Under the pieces are notes generated by a model that was not told where the DNA came from, did not search any database, and saw only the letters and a program-made list of their open reading frames with translations. This document shows, piece by piece, positions 44,755 through 53,630 of a stretch of 64,000 nucleotides of DNA; the first letter of the stretch is position 1, and each line of letters opens with the position of its first letter. The position numbers were made by a program, and so were the translations under genes. Source of the DNA: Arthrobacter sp. CDRTa11 (GTDB lineage Bacteria; Actinomycetota; Actinomycetes; Actinomycetales; Micrococcaceae); the NCBI RefSeq assembly GCF_026427775.1, contig NZ_CP044532.1:62001-126000 (forward strand). Direction: 5' to 3'.

Positions 44755-45501
44755 CTAGGAGTGGGAGTGTTCCATCGTCGTGGAGTCCTCACCGTTCGAT
44801 CCCTGTCCGGCCCTGGCCAGGTCGAGGGGATGGGCGAAGCCTTGACGGCCGACCACGGCCCAGATGGCGACGCAATCTTCAGCGGAGGTGTTGCTGAGAC
44901 GGTGCGGAACGTTGGAATCGAAGTTCATGCTGTCTCCAGGCCCGAGAACATCGCTGTCGAAGGCGACCTGGACGTTGAGCTGGCCGGAAAGGATATGGAT
45001 GTATTCCCATCCGGGGTGGCGCATCAGGGCCTCTGCGGAGCAGGACTCGCTCCCGGGCGCGTACGTCACCCGCAGGAACTCGACCAAAGGGTCGGCCCGT
45101 TCCGTGAGCCGCTCCCAGCGGACGCCTCCCATGTTGATCTCTGGACGGTCTCCGGCCCTCTGGATTCCCGGGATTGCCGTGCCTGCAGACGGGGCGAAGC
45201 CGGAAAGACCGACGACAGTTGAATCAACGGTCGCGCCATTTCCTTCCGGGGCGGGAGCCGAGTGCTCACCACTCATGAGCGTGTCCAAGGAGAGCCCAAG
45301 CTCCGAAACGATGGTGTACAAGGTTCCGATGGAAGGGACGGCGCGGCCCAACTCGACCTGTGACATGAAACTTGCGGAGATACCGACCCTGCGGGAAAGC
45401 TCCCTGAGAGAGATCTTCGCCCTTGTCCTGGCAGCCCTGAGCTGACTGCCCAGCTGGGCACGACCCTCCTGGGTCACCGGTGCAGTGGCTTGAATGCTCA
45501 T
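44755..45501 (-). CDS. XRE-family regulator with C-terminal cupin
   Basis: 248 aa. The HTH covers about residues 15-75 (LRAARTRAKISLRELSRRVG, ISASFMSQVELGRAVPSIGT). A ~60-residue linker follows. The cupin sensor domain (about 140-235) has ESCSAEALMRHPGWEYIHIL, QVAFDSDVLGPGDSMNFDS and PHRLSNTSAEDC. This is the common SutR/PuuR-type layout, where the cupin binds the effector. A paralogue is at 54653, at the other end of module B. It diverges from the importer operon; GTGTAC...GTACAC at 45587-45605 lies upstream of its own start. Confidence 0.88.
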   Translation of the reverse strand: MSIQATAPVTQEGRAQLGSQLRAARTRAKISLRELSRRVGISASFMSQVELGRAVPSIGTLYTIVSELGLSLDTLMSGEHSAPAPEGNGATVDSTVVGLSGFAPSAGTAIPGIQRAGDRPEINMGGVRWERLTERADPLVEFLRVTYAPGSESCSAEALMRHPGWEYIHILSGQLNVQVAFDSDVLGPGDSMNFDSNVPHRLSNTSAEDCVAIWAVVGRQGFAHPLDLARAGQGSNGEDSTTMEHSHS

Positions 45502-45586
45502 CCTCGGCCTTTCCGGCGATCCAGTCCGTCAAAAGAAGGGACCGCTGATTTGTCTGTCCACCAAGAGACCGGGGAACCAGCCATAC

Positions 45587-45605
45587 GTGTACAGTACGCG
45601 TACAC
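45587..45605. promoter_or_regulatory. GTGTAC-N7-GTACAC inverted repeat
   Basis: GTGTAC (45587-45592) and GTACAC (45600-45605), 86 bp upstream of the XRE-cupin start. A likely autoregulatory operator for this XRE-cupin protein. Seen: the symmetry. Inferred: the binding protein. Confidence 0.5.
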
Positions 45606-45692
45606 ATGAGTTTAGCTCCTCTACCGCATCATTGCCCAGACTTCACAGTTATTACGTGGAACAGGATTATGGAAGGGTGCGTAGGGGTCGAG

Positions 45693-45746
45693 TGTAAAGT
45701 GACATGTGTTGTATTACTTGACACTGTGGGGTGTATCACTTTACAT
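45693..45746 (+). promoter_or_regulatory. promoter of the module B importer operon, with inverted repeat
   Basis: TTGACA (45718-45723), exactly 17 bases, TTACAT (45741-45746). It is bracketed by a perfect 10-bp inverted repeat, TGTAAAGTGA (45693-45702) and TCACTTTACA (45736-45745), the right arm covering the spacer end and the -10 box. A repressor on this repeat would block RNA polymerase. The sequence is closely similar to the promoter remnant at 42863. Confidence 0.65.
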
Positions 45747-45906
45747 TTGAAGGGTGATGAAGCCGCGAGAGCCGATAACGGCGGGGATCTCCCCGGCCAG
45801 TCGGCGCATCGGCCAAAGCCTCCGGAAGCGCCGGACTCGAAGTCGAGGACGGGCAGCACCGGAGCCAGAGTTCCACTGTGTATGTCTACCTTCTAATTAG
45901 GAGCAA

Positions 45907-46965
45907 ATGATGGTGCAGGATCGCAAAGGCGCCTCCGCATTCAAACTGAGCCGCCGCCACACTGGTGTCGCCGTGCTCATGGGCGCCACGCTGGCGCTCT
46001 CCGCCTGTGGCGGGGGTGCGTCACCGGGAAGTGACGGCAACCCCACCGTTGGTTTCTCAGCCGGTGTCCTCGACAACCCCTTCACGGCAGGCCTGGTGGA
46101 CTCCGTCGTTACCGAGGCCAATTCAAACGGCCTGAACATGCTCCCGGCGTCCAACGCCGAGGGCGACCCCGCCAAGCAGGTGACCGACATCAACACCCTG
46201 ATTTCACAGGACGTAAAGGGCCTGGTGACAATCCCCCGCGACAGCGATGCCATCATCCCGGCCATCCAGGCCGCTAACGCCGCAAACATCCCCGTAGTGA
46301 CCGTGGACACCGCAGCCAATGGCGGCAAGATCTACATGAACATCAGGGCGGACAATGTTGCTATGGGCACCAGCGTCTGTGAACAGATCGGCAAGCTCAC
46401 TGGCGGCAAGGGCATGGTGCTGTCGCTGCACGGCGCTCTGTCAACGACTTCCGGATTCGACCGCGACAAAGGCTTCAGCGACTGCATGAAGTCCAAGTTC
46501 CCCGGGATCTCGATCATCAAGAAGGACACCAACTGGGAATCCGCGAAGGCTGTGGAAAACGCCCAGACAGTTCTGAGTACCTCCCAGGTCGACGCCGTGT
46601 TCCTCGCCAGCGACTCCGTCATGCTCTCCGGTGTGCAGACCGTGATGGAAGGCCAGGGCAAGTGGGTTCCCGCCGGACAGCCAGGCCACATCCCGCTGGT
46701 AACGATTGACGGTTCCAAGGGATCCCTGGATGCCATCCGATCGGGTCACGTTGACGCTGTTGTTTCCCAGCCCGTGGACCTCTACGGCAAGTACGGTGTC
46801 CAGTACCTCAAGGACGCCATCGCCGGCAAGGAATACAAGGTCGGTCCGTCCGAGCACGGCAGCGAAATCGTTGATTACAAGGGCAACCTTGCCGACATGC
46901 TTCCGTCCCCGGTCATCACCAAAGACAACGTTGACGACCAGAACCTCTGGGGCAACAAGAAGTAG
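45907..46965 (+). CDS. sugar ABC transporter binding protein, module B
   Basis: 352 aa; ATG with AGGAG four bases upstream. Lipoprotein signal: hydrophobic VAVLMGATLALSAC with the lipobox Cys near residue 35 (an N-terminal extension precedes it). Periplasmic-binding fold type I: TVGFSAGVLDNPFTAGLVDS, QDVKGLVTIPRDSDAIIPAI and IPVVTVDTAANGG, as in RbsB-like receptors. First gene of the long operon through importer, SDR, hydroxyquinol dioxygenase, maleylacetate reductase, dehydrogenase and TIM barrel. It is not closely similar to the module A receptor, so the two modules may import different compounds. Confidence 0.87.
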   Translation: MMVQDRKGASAFKLSRRHTGVAVLMGATLALSACGGGASPGSDGNPTVGFSAGVLDNPFTAGLVDSVVTEANSNGLNMLPASNAEGDPAKQVTDINTLISQDVKGLVTIPRDSDAIIPAIQAANAANIPVVTVDTAANGGKIYMNIRADNVAMGTSVCEQIGKLTGGKGMVLSLHGALSTTSGFDRDKGFSDCMKSKFPGISIIKKDTNWESAKAVENAQTVLSTSQVDAVFLASDSVMLSGVQTVMEGQGKWVPAGQPGHIPLVTIDGSKGSLDAIRSGHVDAVVSQPVDLYGKYGVQYLKDAIAGKEYKVGPSEHGSEIVDYKGNLADMLPSPVITKDNVDDQNLWGNKK

Positions 46966-47022
46966 CCTCCTCCCGGCCGAGCAGGGCCAGGGTGAAGACT
47001 GAATTTGAGAAAGGGTGACATC

Positions 47023-48552
47023 GTGGTCACAGCCAATACCCAGAACGCCATCGAGATCCGAGGGCTGCAGAAGTCCTTCGGATCGACCCAGGCGTTGACA
47101 GATGCGAACCTGATCGTCCGTTCAGGCGAATCCCGGGCCCTTCTCGGCCGCAACGGCGCCGGAAAGTCCACCTTGATTGCGATGCTTACCGGTCTGGTGA
47201 CTCCGGACGCCGGCAGCATCCACATCCAAGGCGCCAACGGTGACGTCACCGAAGGTCCAGGATCCGATTCGATCGCCTGCGTGTATCAGAAAAGCACCCT
47301 CGTGCCGGAACTGACAGTGGCGGAAAACATAAGCCTGGGTGCCTACCCACGCAAGCGGTGGGGGAGCGTGGACTGGCCCGCGATCCGCAGGACGGCCACG
47401 GACCAGCTCAAGGACTGGGGTTACGAGCGCATCGTCGATAAGACTGTCGCTGATCTTGAACCGCTGGAAAAGAAGATCGTCGAAGTATGCCGGGCACTGT
47501 CCCGGGGACCGCGGATCCTCCTTCTGGACGAACCAACGGCCGGCCTGGACGAAGGGGCTTCGCATGAACTCTTCGCCCAGATCAACAGCCTGCGCCAGCG
47601 CGGGGTCACCGTGATCTACGTGTCCCACCATCTGGAGGAAATCTTCAAGGTCTGCGACTCTGTCAGCATCCTGCGCGACGGACGCGACGTCCTGACCGCC
47701 CAGACGGCGGACCTCACCGTCAACCGGATTGTCAACGTCATGGCCGGGGTGAGCGAGGAAGAAGCTGCCGCGGCAAAGAAAGAGATTGCCGCCGAGCACC
47801 GCCGCCAAGACCAGTTGGGCGAGACGCGCCTCACCGTCTCGGGGGCCCGCATCGGCCTCCGAGTGCTCGGAGCCAACCTGACCGTCCGTGCCGGAGAATG
47901 TGTCGGGCTGACCGGCCTCGATGGTGCCGGTCACGTCCAGCTCGCACAGGCCATCGCCGGCCAGGTGGCAATCGAACAAGGCACCGTTGAACACAACGGC
48001 CACACCCTCGGTCAGGGAAACGTCATCAAGACGATCAACGCGGGTGTGGGCTTCGTACCCGAAGACCGCCACGTCAACGGCTACGTCCCGGAACTGTCTG
48101 TCGAAGAGAACGCCACCCTGACGATCGTTGACCGGCTTCGCGGCCCTGGCGGCCTCATCAACTCAAAGCGCCGCCGTGAACGCTTCACAGAACTTTCCGG
48201 GGCTTGGGCCATCAAATGCGACGGACCGACGCAGGCCGTCGAAGAGCTCTCCGGAGGCAACCAGCAGAAGGTCGTGCTTGCACGGGCGCTGGCTTCCAAC
48301 CCGGACACACTTGTCCTTGTCCACCCCACCGCCGGTGTGGACGTGACGGCCAAGGAATCCATCTACGAGTCCCTCCGGGCACTGCGTGACAGCGGACGGT
48401 CCTTGCTGATCGTCTCCACCGACGACACCGACCTGGAAATCTGCGACAGGGTGATCGTCATGTACAAGGGCGAAATCCACACCGAACTCAACGCCGGCTA
48501 CGAAGAGTGGGAACTCGTAGGCGCCATCCAAGGCGCGGAGGCAGCGGCATGA
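47023..48552 (+). CDS. sugar ABC transporter ATP-binding protein with degenerate second domain
   Basis: 509 aa from the GTG at 47023 (GAAAGGG upstream). Domain 1 has Walker A GRNGAGKST and Walker B LLLDEPTAGLDEG, but its signature region (VADLEPLEKKIVEVCRALSR) lacks a clear LSGGQ. Domain 2 keeps the signature [15 protein letters not shown], while its Walker A is altered (GLDGAGHVQLAQAIAG) and Walker B reads LVLVHPTAGV, losing the Asp-Glu pair. One composite ATP site is therefore probably inactive. Its stop overlaps a possible permease start. RbsA-like family. Confidence 0.88.
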   Translation: MVTANTQNAIEIRGLQKSFGSTQALTDANLIVRSGESRALLGRNGAGKSTLIAMLTGLVTPDAGSIHIQGANGDVTEGPGSDSIACVYQKSTLVPELTVAENISLGAYPRKRWGSVDWPAIRRTATDQLKDWGYERIVDKTVADLEPLEKKIVEVCRALSRGPRILLLDEPTAGLDEGASHELFAQINSLRQRGVTVIYVSHHLEEIFKVCDSVSILRDGRDVLTAQTADLTVNRIVNVMAGVSEEEAAAAKKEIAAEHRRQDQLGETRLTVSGARIGLRVLGANLTVRAGECVGLTGLDGAGHVQLAQAIAGQVAIEQGTVEHNGHTLGQGNVIKTINAGVGFVPEDRHVNGYVPELSVEENATLTIVDRLRGPGGLINSKRRRERFTELSGAWAIKCDGPTQAVEELSGGNQQKVVLARALASNPDTLVLVHPTAGVDVTAKESIYESLRALRDSGRSLLIVSTDDTDLEICDRVIVMYKGEIHTELNAGYEEWELVGAIQGAEAAA

Positions 48553-48614
48553 AAACGTCCGCCCAGCCCCTGCAGCCCACGATCACAGAGTCAAAAAACC
48601 AAGGAGAAAGTCCA

Positions 48615-49658
48615 ATGTCCACGCATACCCCGACCGTTGCGGGTACGCCGACCAGCCGCCGGCCCCTCAACATCATCGACCAGGCCCGCTCGTCCGGCTG
48701 GGCCCGTGAGCTCGCGCTGCTGCCCGCCATTATCTTGGCGATGGTGATCGGGACCATCCTGTCCCCGCAGTTCCTCACGGCGAACAATCTCCTGAACAAC
48801 GTCCTTGTTACCTCTGCTGTGCTCGGGATCGTCGTGATCGCGGAAAGCATCATCCTGATCTCGGGATACTTCGATCTCTCCCTCGAATCCGTCGTGGGCC
48901 TGGCCCCGATGCTCGCCGTCTGGCTGGTCCTGCCCGCCGCCGTCGGCGGCTCCGGATGGGGATGGACGCCGTGGGGCGCGTTCGCTGCGATGTTCGTCCT
49001 GAGTATCGTCATCGGACTCATCAACGGATTCCTCGTCGGCAAGCTGAAGCTCAACGCCTTCATGGTCACCCTCGCCATGCTCACCCTGCTCCGCGGCCTG
49101 ACCATGGGCCTGTCCGGCGGCAAGACTCTCTCAGGGTTGCCCGCTGAATTCCTTGCACTCGGCAACACCAAGTGGCTGGGCATCTCAATCCAGATCTGGC
49201 TCTTCGTGATCTTCCTGATTGTCGCCGCGGTCTTCATGCGCAGCCACCCGGTCGGCCGCAAGCTCTACGCCATGGGCGGAAACAATGCTGCCGCCGCAGC
49301 AGCAGGCATCAAGACGCTGCGTCTGACCATCGGAGTCTTCGTCGCCGGGTCGGTCATCGCCGCATTCGCCGGCCTCATGCTCACCGGCCGGATCGCGTCC
49401 GTGACCGCCAATCAGGGTGACGGCCTGATCTTCACCGTGTTCGCAGCGGCAGTCATCGGCGGGATCAGCCTCAACGGCGGTAAGGGATCGATGATTGGTG
49501 CCCTGAGCGGCGTAGTGCTGCTGGGCATCATCCAGAACATCCTCGTCCTGTCCCAGGTTCCCTCGTTCTGGATCCAGGCCATCTACGGTCTGATCATCCT
49601 CAGCGCACTGATCTTCAACTACCTGGCCGGTTCCCGGAGTACCCGCCGCGTCGTCTAA
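48615..49658 (+). CDS. sugar ABC transporter permease, module B
   Basis: 347 aa from the ATG at 48615, chosen for AAGGAG eight bases upstream; an ATG at 48549 overlapping the ATPase stop would add 22 polar residues. About ten membrane helices; family segments are ESIILISGYFDLSLESVVGL, LNAFMVTLAMLTLLRGLTMG and AAVIGGISLNGGKGSMIGAL (RbsC-like). Followed 36 bp later by the SDR. Confidence 0.87.
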   Translation: MSTHTPTVAGTPTSRRPLNIIDQARSSGWARELALLPAIILAMVIGTILSPQFLTANNLLNNVLVTSAVLGIVVIAESIILISGYFDLSLESVVGLAPMLAVWLVLPAAVGGSGWGWTPWGAFAAMFVLSIVIGLINGFLVGKLKLNAFMVTLAMLTLLRGLTMGLSGGKTLSGLPAEFLALGNTKWLGISIQIWLFVIFLIVAAVFMRSHPVGRKLYAMGGNNAAAAAAGIKTLRLTIGVFVAGSVIAAFAGLMLTGRIASVTANQGDGLIFTVFAAAVIGGISLNGGKGSMIGALSGVVLLGIIQNILVLSQVPSFWIQAIYGLIILSALIFNYLAGSRSTRRVV

Positions 49659-49694
49659 CCGAGCCCGCCACTTATAACGCAAGGAGCGCACATC

Positions 49695-50423
49695 GTGAGT
49701 TCACCATCCTTTGACGGGAAGATCGCCATCGTCACCGGAGCGGCCAGCGGCATCGGCCACGCCACAGCACTGGCACTGGCCGCACAGGGTGCGACCGTCT
49801 ACGGAGCCGACATAGCCGCCGGGGACGCAGCAGACGGGACCATCCAGTGGCGGCGCCTCGACGTCGCCGAAGAAGACGGCTGGAAGGCACTCACGGAAGA
49901 AGTGCTCCATGCCCACGGCCGGATCGACGTCCTGGTAAACAACGCAGGCCTGGTTGGATCGTACGACTCGATCACGGATATCGACATCCAGGACTGGCAC
50001 CGGATCATCTCCATCAACCAGACCGGCGTCTTCCTGGGAATGCGCTTCGTCGCACCGGCCATGCTGGCGCAGGAATCCGGATCCATCGTGAACGTCTCGT
50101 CCATCTGGGGACTTGTCGGAGCAGCCGGCGTCGCCGCCTATCAGGCATCCAAGGGTGCCGTCACCATGATGACGAAGAACGCCTCCGCCACCTGGGCAGC
50201 GCAGGGGATCCGCGTGAACTCGGTCCACCCCGGGCTGATCACAACACCCTTGACGGAAAACCAGGATCAGGCCATTTCCGATGAGCTGATCGCCAAGACC
50301 CCCATGCACAGGGCCGGAAAGGCCAGCGAAGTCGCCGATGCGATCGTCTATCTCGCCTCCGACAAGGCCTCGTACATCACCGGCGCGCAACTCGTTGTCG
50401 ATGGCGGATTCACCAGCATCTGA
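49695..50423 (+). CDS. SDR-family oxidoreductase, module B
   Basis: 242 aa from a GTG with AAGGAG upstream. Classical SDR: IVTGAASGIGHATALALAAQ, LVNNAGLVGSYDSITD, the Ser in IVNVSSIWGLVG, the Tyr-Lys in YQASKGAVTMM, and closing ITGAQLVVDGGF. NAD(P)-dependent oxidoreductase. It corresponds in operon position to the SDR fragment in the scar at 43160-43342. It follows the importer directly, so it may perform the first oxidation of the imported compound. Confidence 0.88.
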   Translation: MSSPSFDGKIAIVTGAASGIGHATALALAAQGATVYGADIAAGDAADGTIQWRRLDVAEEDGWKALTEEVLHAHGRIDVLVNNAGLVGSYDSITDIDIQDWHRIISINQTGVFLGMRFVAPAMLAQESGSIVNVSSIWGLVGAAGVAAYQASKGAVTMMTKNASATWAAQGIRVNSVHPGLITTPLTENQDQAISDELIAKTPMHRAGKASEVADAIVYLASDKASYITGAQLVVDGGFTSI

Positions 50424-50467
50424 GCCCCACTGACCAGCCGCCCCAGCTCCAAGGAAGGAACAGCACC

Positions 50468-51415
50468 ATGAGCACGGACCTCGGCCCGGGAACACTGACT
50501 GCCGCTGTTATCGACAGTTTCCGCAATACCCCTGATGACCGGCTTCGGACCATCCTGACCAGCCTCACCACCAACCTTCACAACTTCGTTAGGGAGATTG
50601 AACCCACGATCGAAGAATGGGAAACCGCCATCAACTTCCTGACCGCCACAGGCCGGAAGTGCGACTCCGTCCGACAGGAGTTCATCCTCCTCTCCGACGT
50701 GCTGGGCGTGTCCATGATGGTGGAAACGCTCAATGACGCCGAGACTCCGGACGCTACCGACTCCACTGTCCTGGGCCCGTTCCACATGGTCGAATCCCCG
50801 AAGCGTGAACTGGGCGAGAATGCCTCCCCGGAAAGTGAAGGAGAGATCTGCCTGGTCAGGGGGCGCATCCTCTCTGTCACCGGTGAGCCCGTCCCCAATG
50901 CCGCCATCGACATCTGGCAGGCAAATACCAAGGGCTTCTACGACGTCCAGCAACCCGGCATCCAAAGCATCGGCAACGGCCGCGGCCTGTTCACGTCCAA
51001 CGCCGCCGGGGAGTTCTACTTCCGCAGCGTTATCCCCAGCTATTACCCGATCCCGACCGATGGGCCTGTTGGGGACCTTCTCCACGCGACTTCTAGGCAC
51101 CCGAACAGGCCGGCGCACATCCATTTCATCGTCACCGCGCTGGGCTTCCGGCAACTGACGACCCACATCTTTGTTGCCGGCAGCGACTACATCGACTCAG
51201 ACGCCGTTTTCGCCGTGAAGCAGAGCCTGATCGCCGAATTCGTGCCCAACACCTCAGAAGCCGATGCAGCCCGCTACGGGCTCACCTCACCGTTCATGGA
51301 GGCAGTGATCGACATCGTCATCCACCCCGATCTCGTCGACCCGGACATTATCAAGACGGCAGTGATGTCCTCGTCCACTGCACGGATTATCGAAGCACAG
51401 GAGAACACCCGATGA
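50468..51415 (+). CDS. hydroxyquinol 1,2-dioxygenase, module B copy
   Basis: 315 aa intradiol dioxygenase with the same layout as the 25566 gene. N-terminal helical domain ([40 protein letters not shown]), then the beta-sandwich with Fe(III) ligands Tyr in GFYDVQQ, Tyr in PSYYPIPTDGP, and His-x-His in AHIHFIVT. The two copies share most motifs but differ widely outside them, so the duplication is not recent. Its stop overlaps the maleylacetate reductase start (ATGA). Confidence 0.9.
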   Translation: MSTDLGPGTLTAAVIDSFRNTPDDRLRTILTSLTTNLHNFVREIEPTIEEWETAINFLTATGRKCDSVRQEFILLSDVLGVSMMVETLNDAETPDATDSTVLGPFHMVESPKRELGENASPESEGEICLVRGRILSVTGEPVPNAAIDIWQANTKGFYDVQQPGIQSIGNGRGLFTSNAAGEFYFRSVIPSYYPIPTDGPVGDLLHATSRHPNRPAHIHFIVTALGFRQLTTHIFVAGSDYIDSDAVFAVKQSLIAEFVPNTSEADAARYGLTSPFMEAVIDIVIHPDLVDPDIIKTAVMSSSTARIIEAQENTR

Positions 51416-52467
51416 AGGATTTTCAGTACCAGGCACTTCCGATGCGCGTCCGCTTCGGAGCCGGTTCGCTTGCCTCACTTAACGACGAAGTCCTCAACCT
51501 TGGCCTCAAGCGTGTCCTGGTCCTGGCTACACCCTTCCAGGCGGATATGGCCGAAAGGGTTTCACAACAGCTGGGCGAGCTCAGCGCCGGGGTGCATGCA
51601 GAAGCTGAAATGCATGTGCCCATCGAATCCGCCCACAAAGCGCGTGAAGTAGCTGCTGCTGCCCAGGCCGACGGGTACGTTGCGGTCGGCGGCGGGTCGA
51701 CAACCGGCCTGGGCAAGGCCATCGCTCTGGAGTTCGGCCAGCCCATCATTGCGGTGCCGACTACCTACGCGGGCTCCGAAATGACGCCGGTATGGGGTCT
51801 GACCGCGGACGGCGAGAAAAAGACCGGACGCGACTCCAAGGTTCTACCTACCAGTGTCATTTACGACCCCGAACTTACCGTGTCCCTCCCGGTGAAGATG
51901 TCGGTCACCAGCGGATTCAACGCCATCGCCCACGCCGTGGAAGCGCTGTACGCGCCGGACGGTTCGCCCATCATCTCCCTGATGGCCGAGGAGGGCACCC
52001 GTGCCCTGCTCGAAGCGATGCCAAAGATCGTCGAGGACCCGACCAACATCGAAGCGCGCTCCGATGCCCTGTACGGGGCCTGGCTCTGCGGAGCCACATT
52101 GGGTGCGACGACCATGTCCCTGCACCACAAGTTGTGCCACACGCTCGGCGGAACCTTCAACCTTCCCCACGCCGAAACCCACACAGTGGTGCTTCCTTAC
52201 GCCCTGGCCTACAACGCCCAGCACGCCCCGCAGGCGATCGCGGCCCTGCAGCGCGCCACGGGGGCAGACAACCCGGCGGCCCACTTCCGGAAACTGAGCC
52301 TCGCCCTCGGTGCACCGTCGTCCTTGGCCGAGCTGGGCCTGAAGGAATCCGACATCGACAAGATCGTTGAAATCGCCACCAGGAACCCGTACGCCAACCC
52401 GCGGGAAGTAACCCCGGAGGGTATTCGGGAACTTGTCACTGCCGCGCTTCATGGCAGCGACGTCTAA
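51412..52467 (+). CDS. maleylacetate reductase, module B copy
   Basis: 351 aa. Strongly similar to the 27637 gene: QALPMRVRFGAGSL, AVGGGSTTGLGKAIALEFG, VPTTYAGSEMTPVWGLT, TSGFNAIAHAVEALYAPDG and LHHKLCHTLGGTFNLPHAET. It reduces maleylacetate to 3-oxoadipate. Its ATG overlaps the dioxygenase stop, so the two consecutive pathway steps are translationally coupled here, whereas in module A they are separated by the aldo/keto reductase. Confidence 0.92.
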   Translation: MKDFQYQALPMRVRFGAGSLASLNDEVLNLGLKRVLVLATPFQADMAERVSQQLGELSAGVHAEAEMHVPIESAHKAREVAAAAQADGYVAVGGGSTTGLGKAIALEFGQPIIAVPTTYAGSEMTPVWGLTADGEKKTGRDSKVLPTSVIYDPELTVSLPVKMSVTSGFNAIAHAVEALYAPDGSPIISLMAEEGTRALLEAMPKIVEDPTNIEARSDALYGAWLCGATLGATTMSLHHKLCHTLGGTFNLPHAETHTVVLPYALAYNAQHAPQAIAALQRATGADNPAAHFRKLSLALGAPSSLAELGLKESDIDKIVEIATRNPYANPREVTPEGIRELVTAALHGSDV

Positions 52468-52514
52468 CAATCCTCGTTGCTCCTTGTTGCCTGAATCTAC
52501 AGAAAGAACACAAC

Positions 52515-53618
52515 ATGTCTGAGACCGTCAACGACGTGCGAACGGCGTCCGCAGCACCTCCGCGCCGGACCGTGCCGGCCGTCCTGGTCCGCAAAGACGC
52601 CGGCGGCACCGTCACAGTCGAACCCGGCACCGCAACCGTCACCGCACCCAAGGCCACTGAACTCCTGGTCCGGCCCGCTTACGTGGGGGTGTGCGGCACC
52701 GATATCGAAATCCTGCACGGCAGCATGCCGGAATCCTTCAAGATCAATTACCCCCACGTCCTGGGCCATGAATGGTCAGGCATCGTCGTGGAAGCCGGCG
52801 CAGCTGTTGAAGGATTCCACCCCGGGGACCGCGTTCTCGGGCACGGACACCTGGGCGGCAACGACTGGTTCGGTGTCACCCACGATGGAGCCGCCGCCGA
52901 GCTGTTCACCGTCCCGGCCGACATGTGCTTCCACATCCCTGACGAGGTGGATATGCTTACGGCCGCGGTTATTGAACCCTTCGCCTGCGTATTAAACGGA
53001 CTCAAGAAGATCGGCGGCATCAGTGCTGCCGACACGGTCCACGTGCACGGACTCGGAGCAATCGGCCTGAATGCAGTGATCCAGGCTGTTACCGCGGGAG
53101 CGGAAGTCGTCGTATTTGATCCCAGTCCACTTCGTCGCGAAACGGCGATGAAACTGGGGGCGGCGGCTGCCGTTAATCCGCTTGAAACCCCGGACACCAC
53201 AGGTGCGGCAGCAGCAGCCATGGGGCGGCCCTTCGCCGACGTCGTCATCGAAGCGTCCGGCAACTCCGCGGCGCAAGCAGCAGCCCTTGAAAGCGCAGAC
53301 CACAACGGACGCGTCCTGCTGATGGGCGTCTCCACACCAAAGTTTGCGCCTGCACGCTTGGGCCTGGTGCAGGAACGAAATCTCTTGATCACCAGCTCCA
53401 CCGGGGCGCCGGTAGCAGTATGGCCCGCAGCAATCCGCTACGTGGCAAACACCCGCCTCAACCTCGGCGAGATCGTCTCCACCGTCGTCCCGTTCTCCCG
53501 CGGAGACAAAGCCCTCCAAAGGGCACAGGACTCAAGCCGGGAAACGAAGGTCATGCTTGCCCCGGATGCCACCAACGCCGACGGCGTGGCCGCCTCCTCA
53601 ACCCACAAAGCCAACTAA
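52515..53618 (+). CDS. medium-chain dehydrogenase, zinc type without structural zinc loop
   Basis: 367 aa of the sorbitol/threonine dehydrogenase type. Catalytic zinc ligands are seen as Cys in GVCGTDIEIL, His-Glu in LGHEWSGIV, and Glu in VIEPFACVL. The region that normally holds four structural Cys reads VLGHGHLGGNDWFGVTHDG, with none. Rossmann motif VHGLGAIGLNAV near residue 175. NAD(P)-dependent polyol or sugar oxidation is the family role. It lies between maleylacetate reductase and the TIM barrel, both within 50 bp. Likely acts upstream of the aromatic stage. Confidence 0.86.
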   Translation: MSETVNDVRTASAAPPRRTVPAVLVRKDAGGTVTVEPGTATVTAPKATELLVRPAYVGVCGTDIEILHGSMPESFKINYPHVLGHEWSGIVVEAGAAVEGFHPGDRVLGHGHLGGNDWFGVTHDGAAAELFTVPADMCFHIPDEVDMLTAAVIEPFACVLNGLKKIGGISAADTVHVHGLGAIGLNAVIQAVTAGAEVVVFDPSPLRRETAMKLGAAAAVNPLETPDTTGAAAAAMGRPFADVVIEASGNSAAQAAALESADHNGRVLLMGVSTPKFAPARLGLVQERNLLITSSTGAPVAVWPAAIRYVANTRLNLGEIVSTVVPFSRGDKALQRAQDSSRETKVMLAPDATNADGVAASSTHKAN

Positions 53619-53630
53619 CAAAGGACGAAC

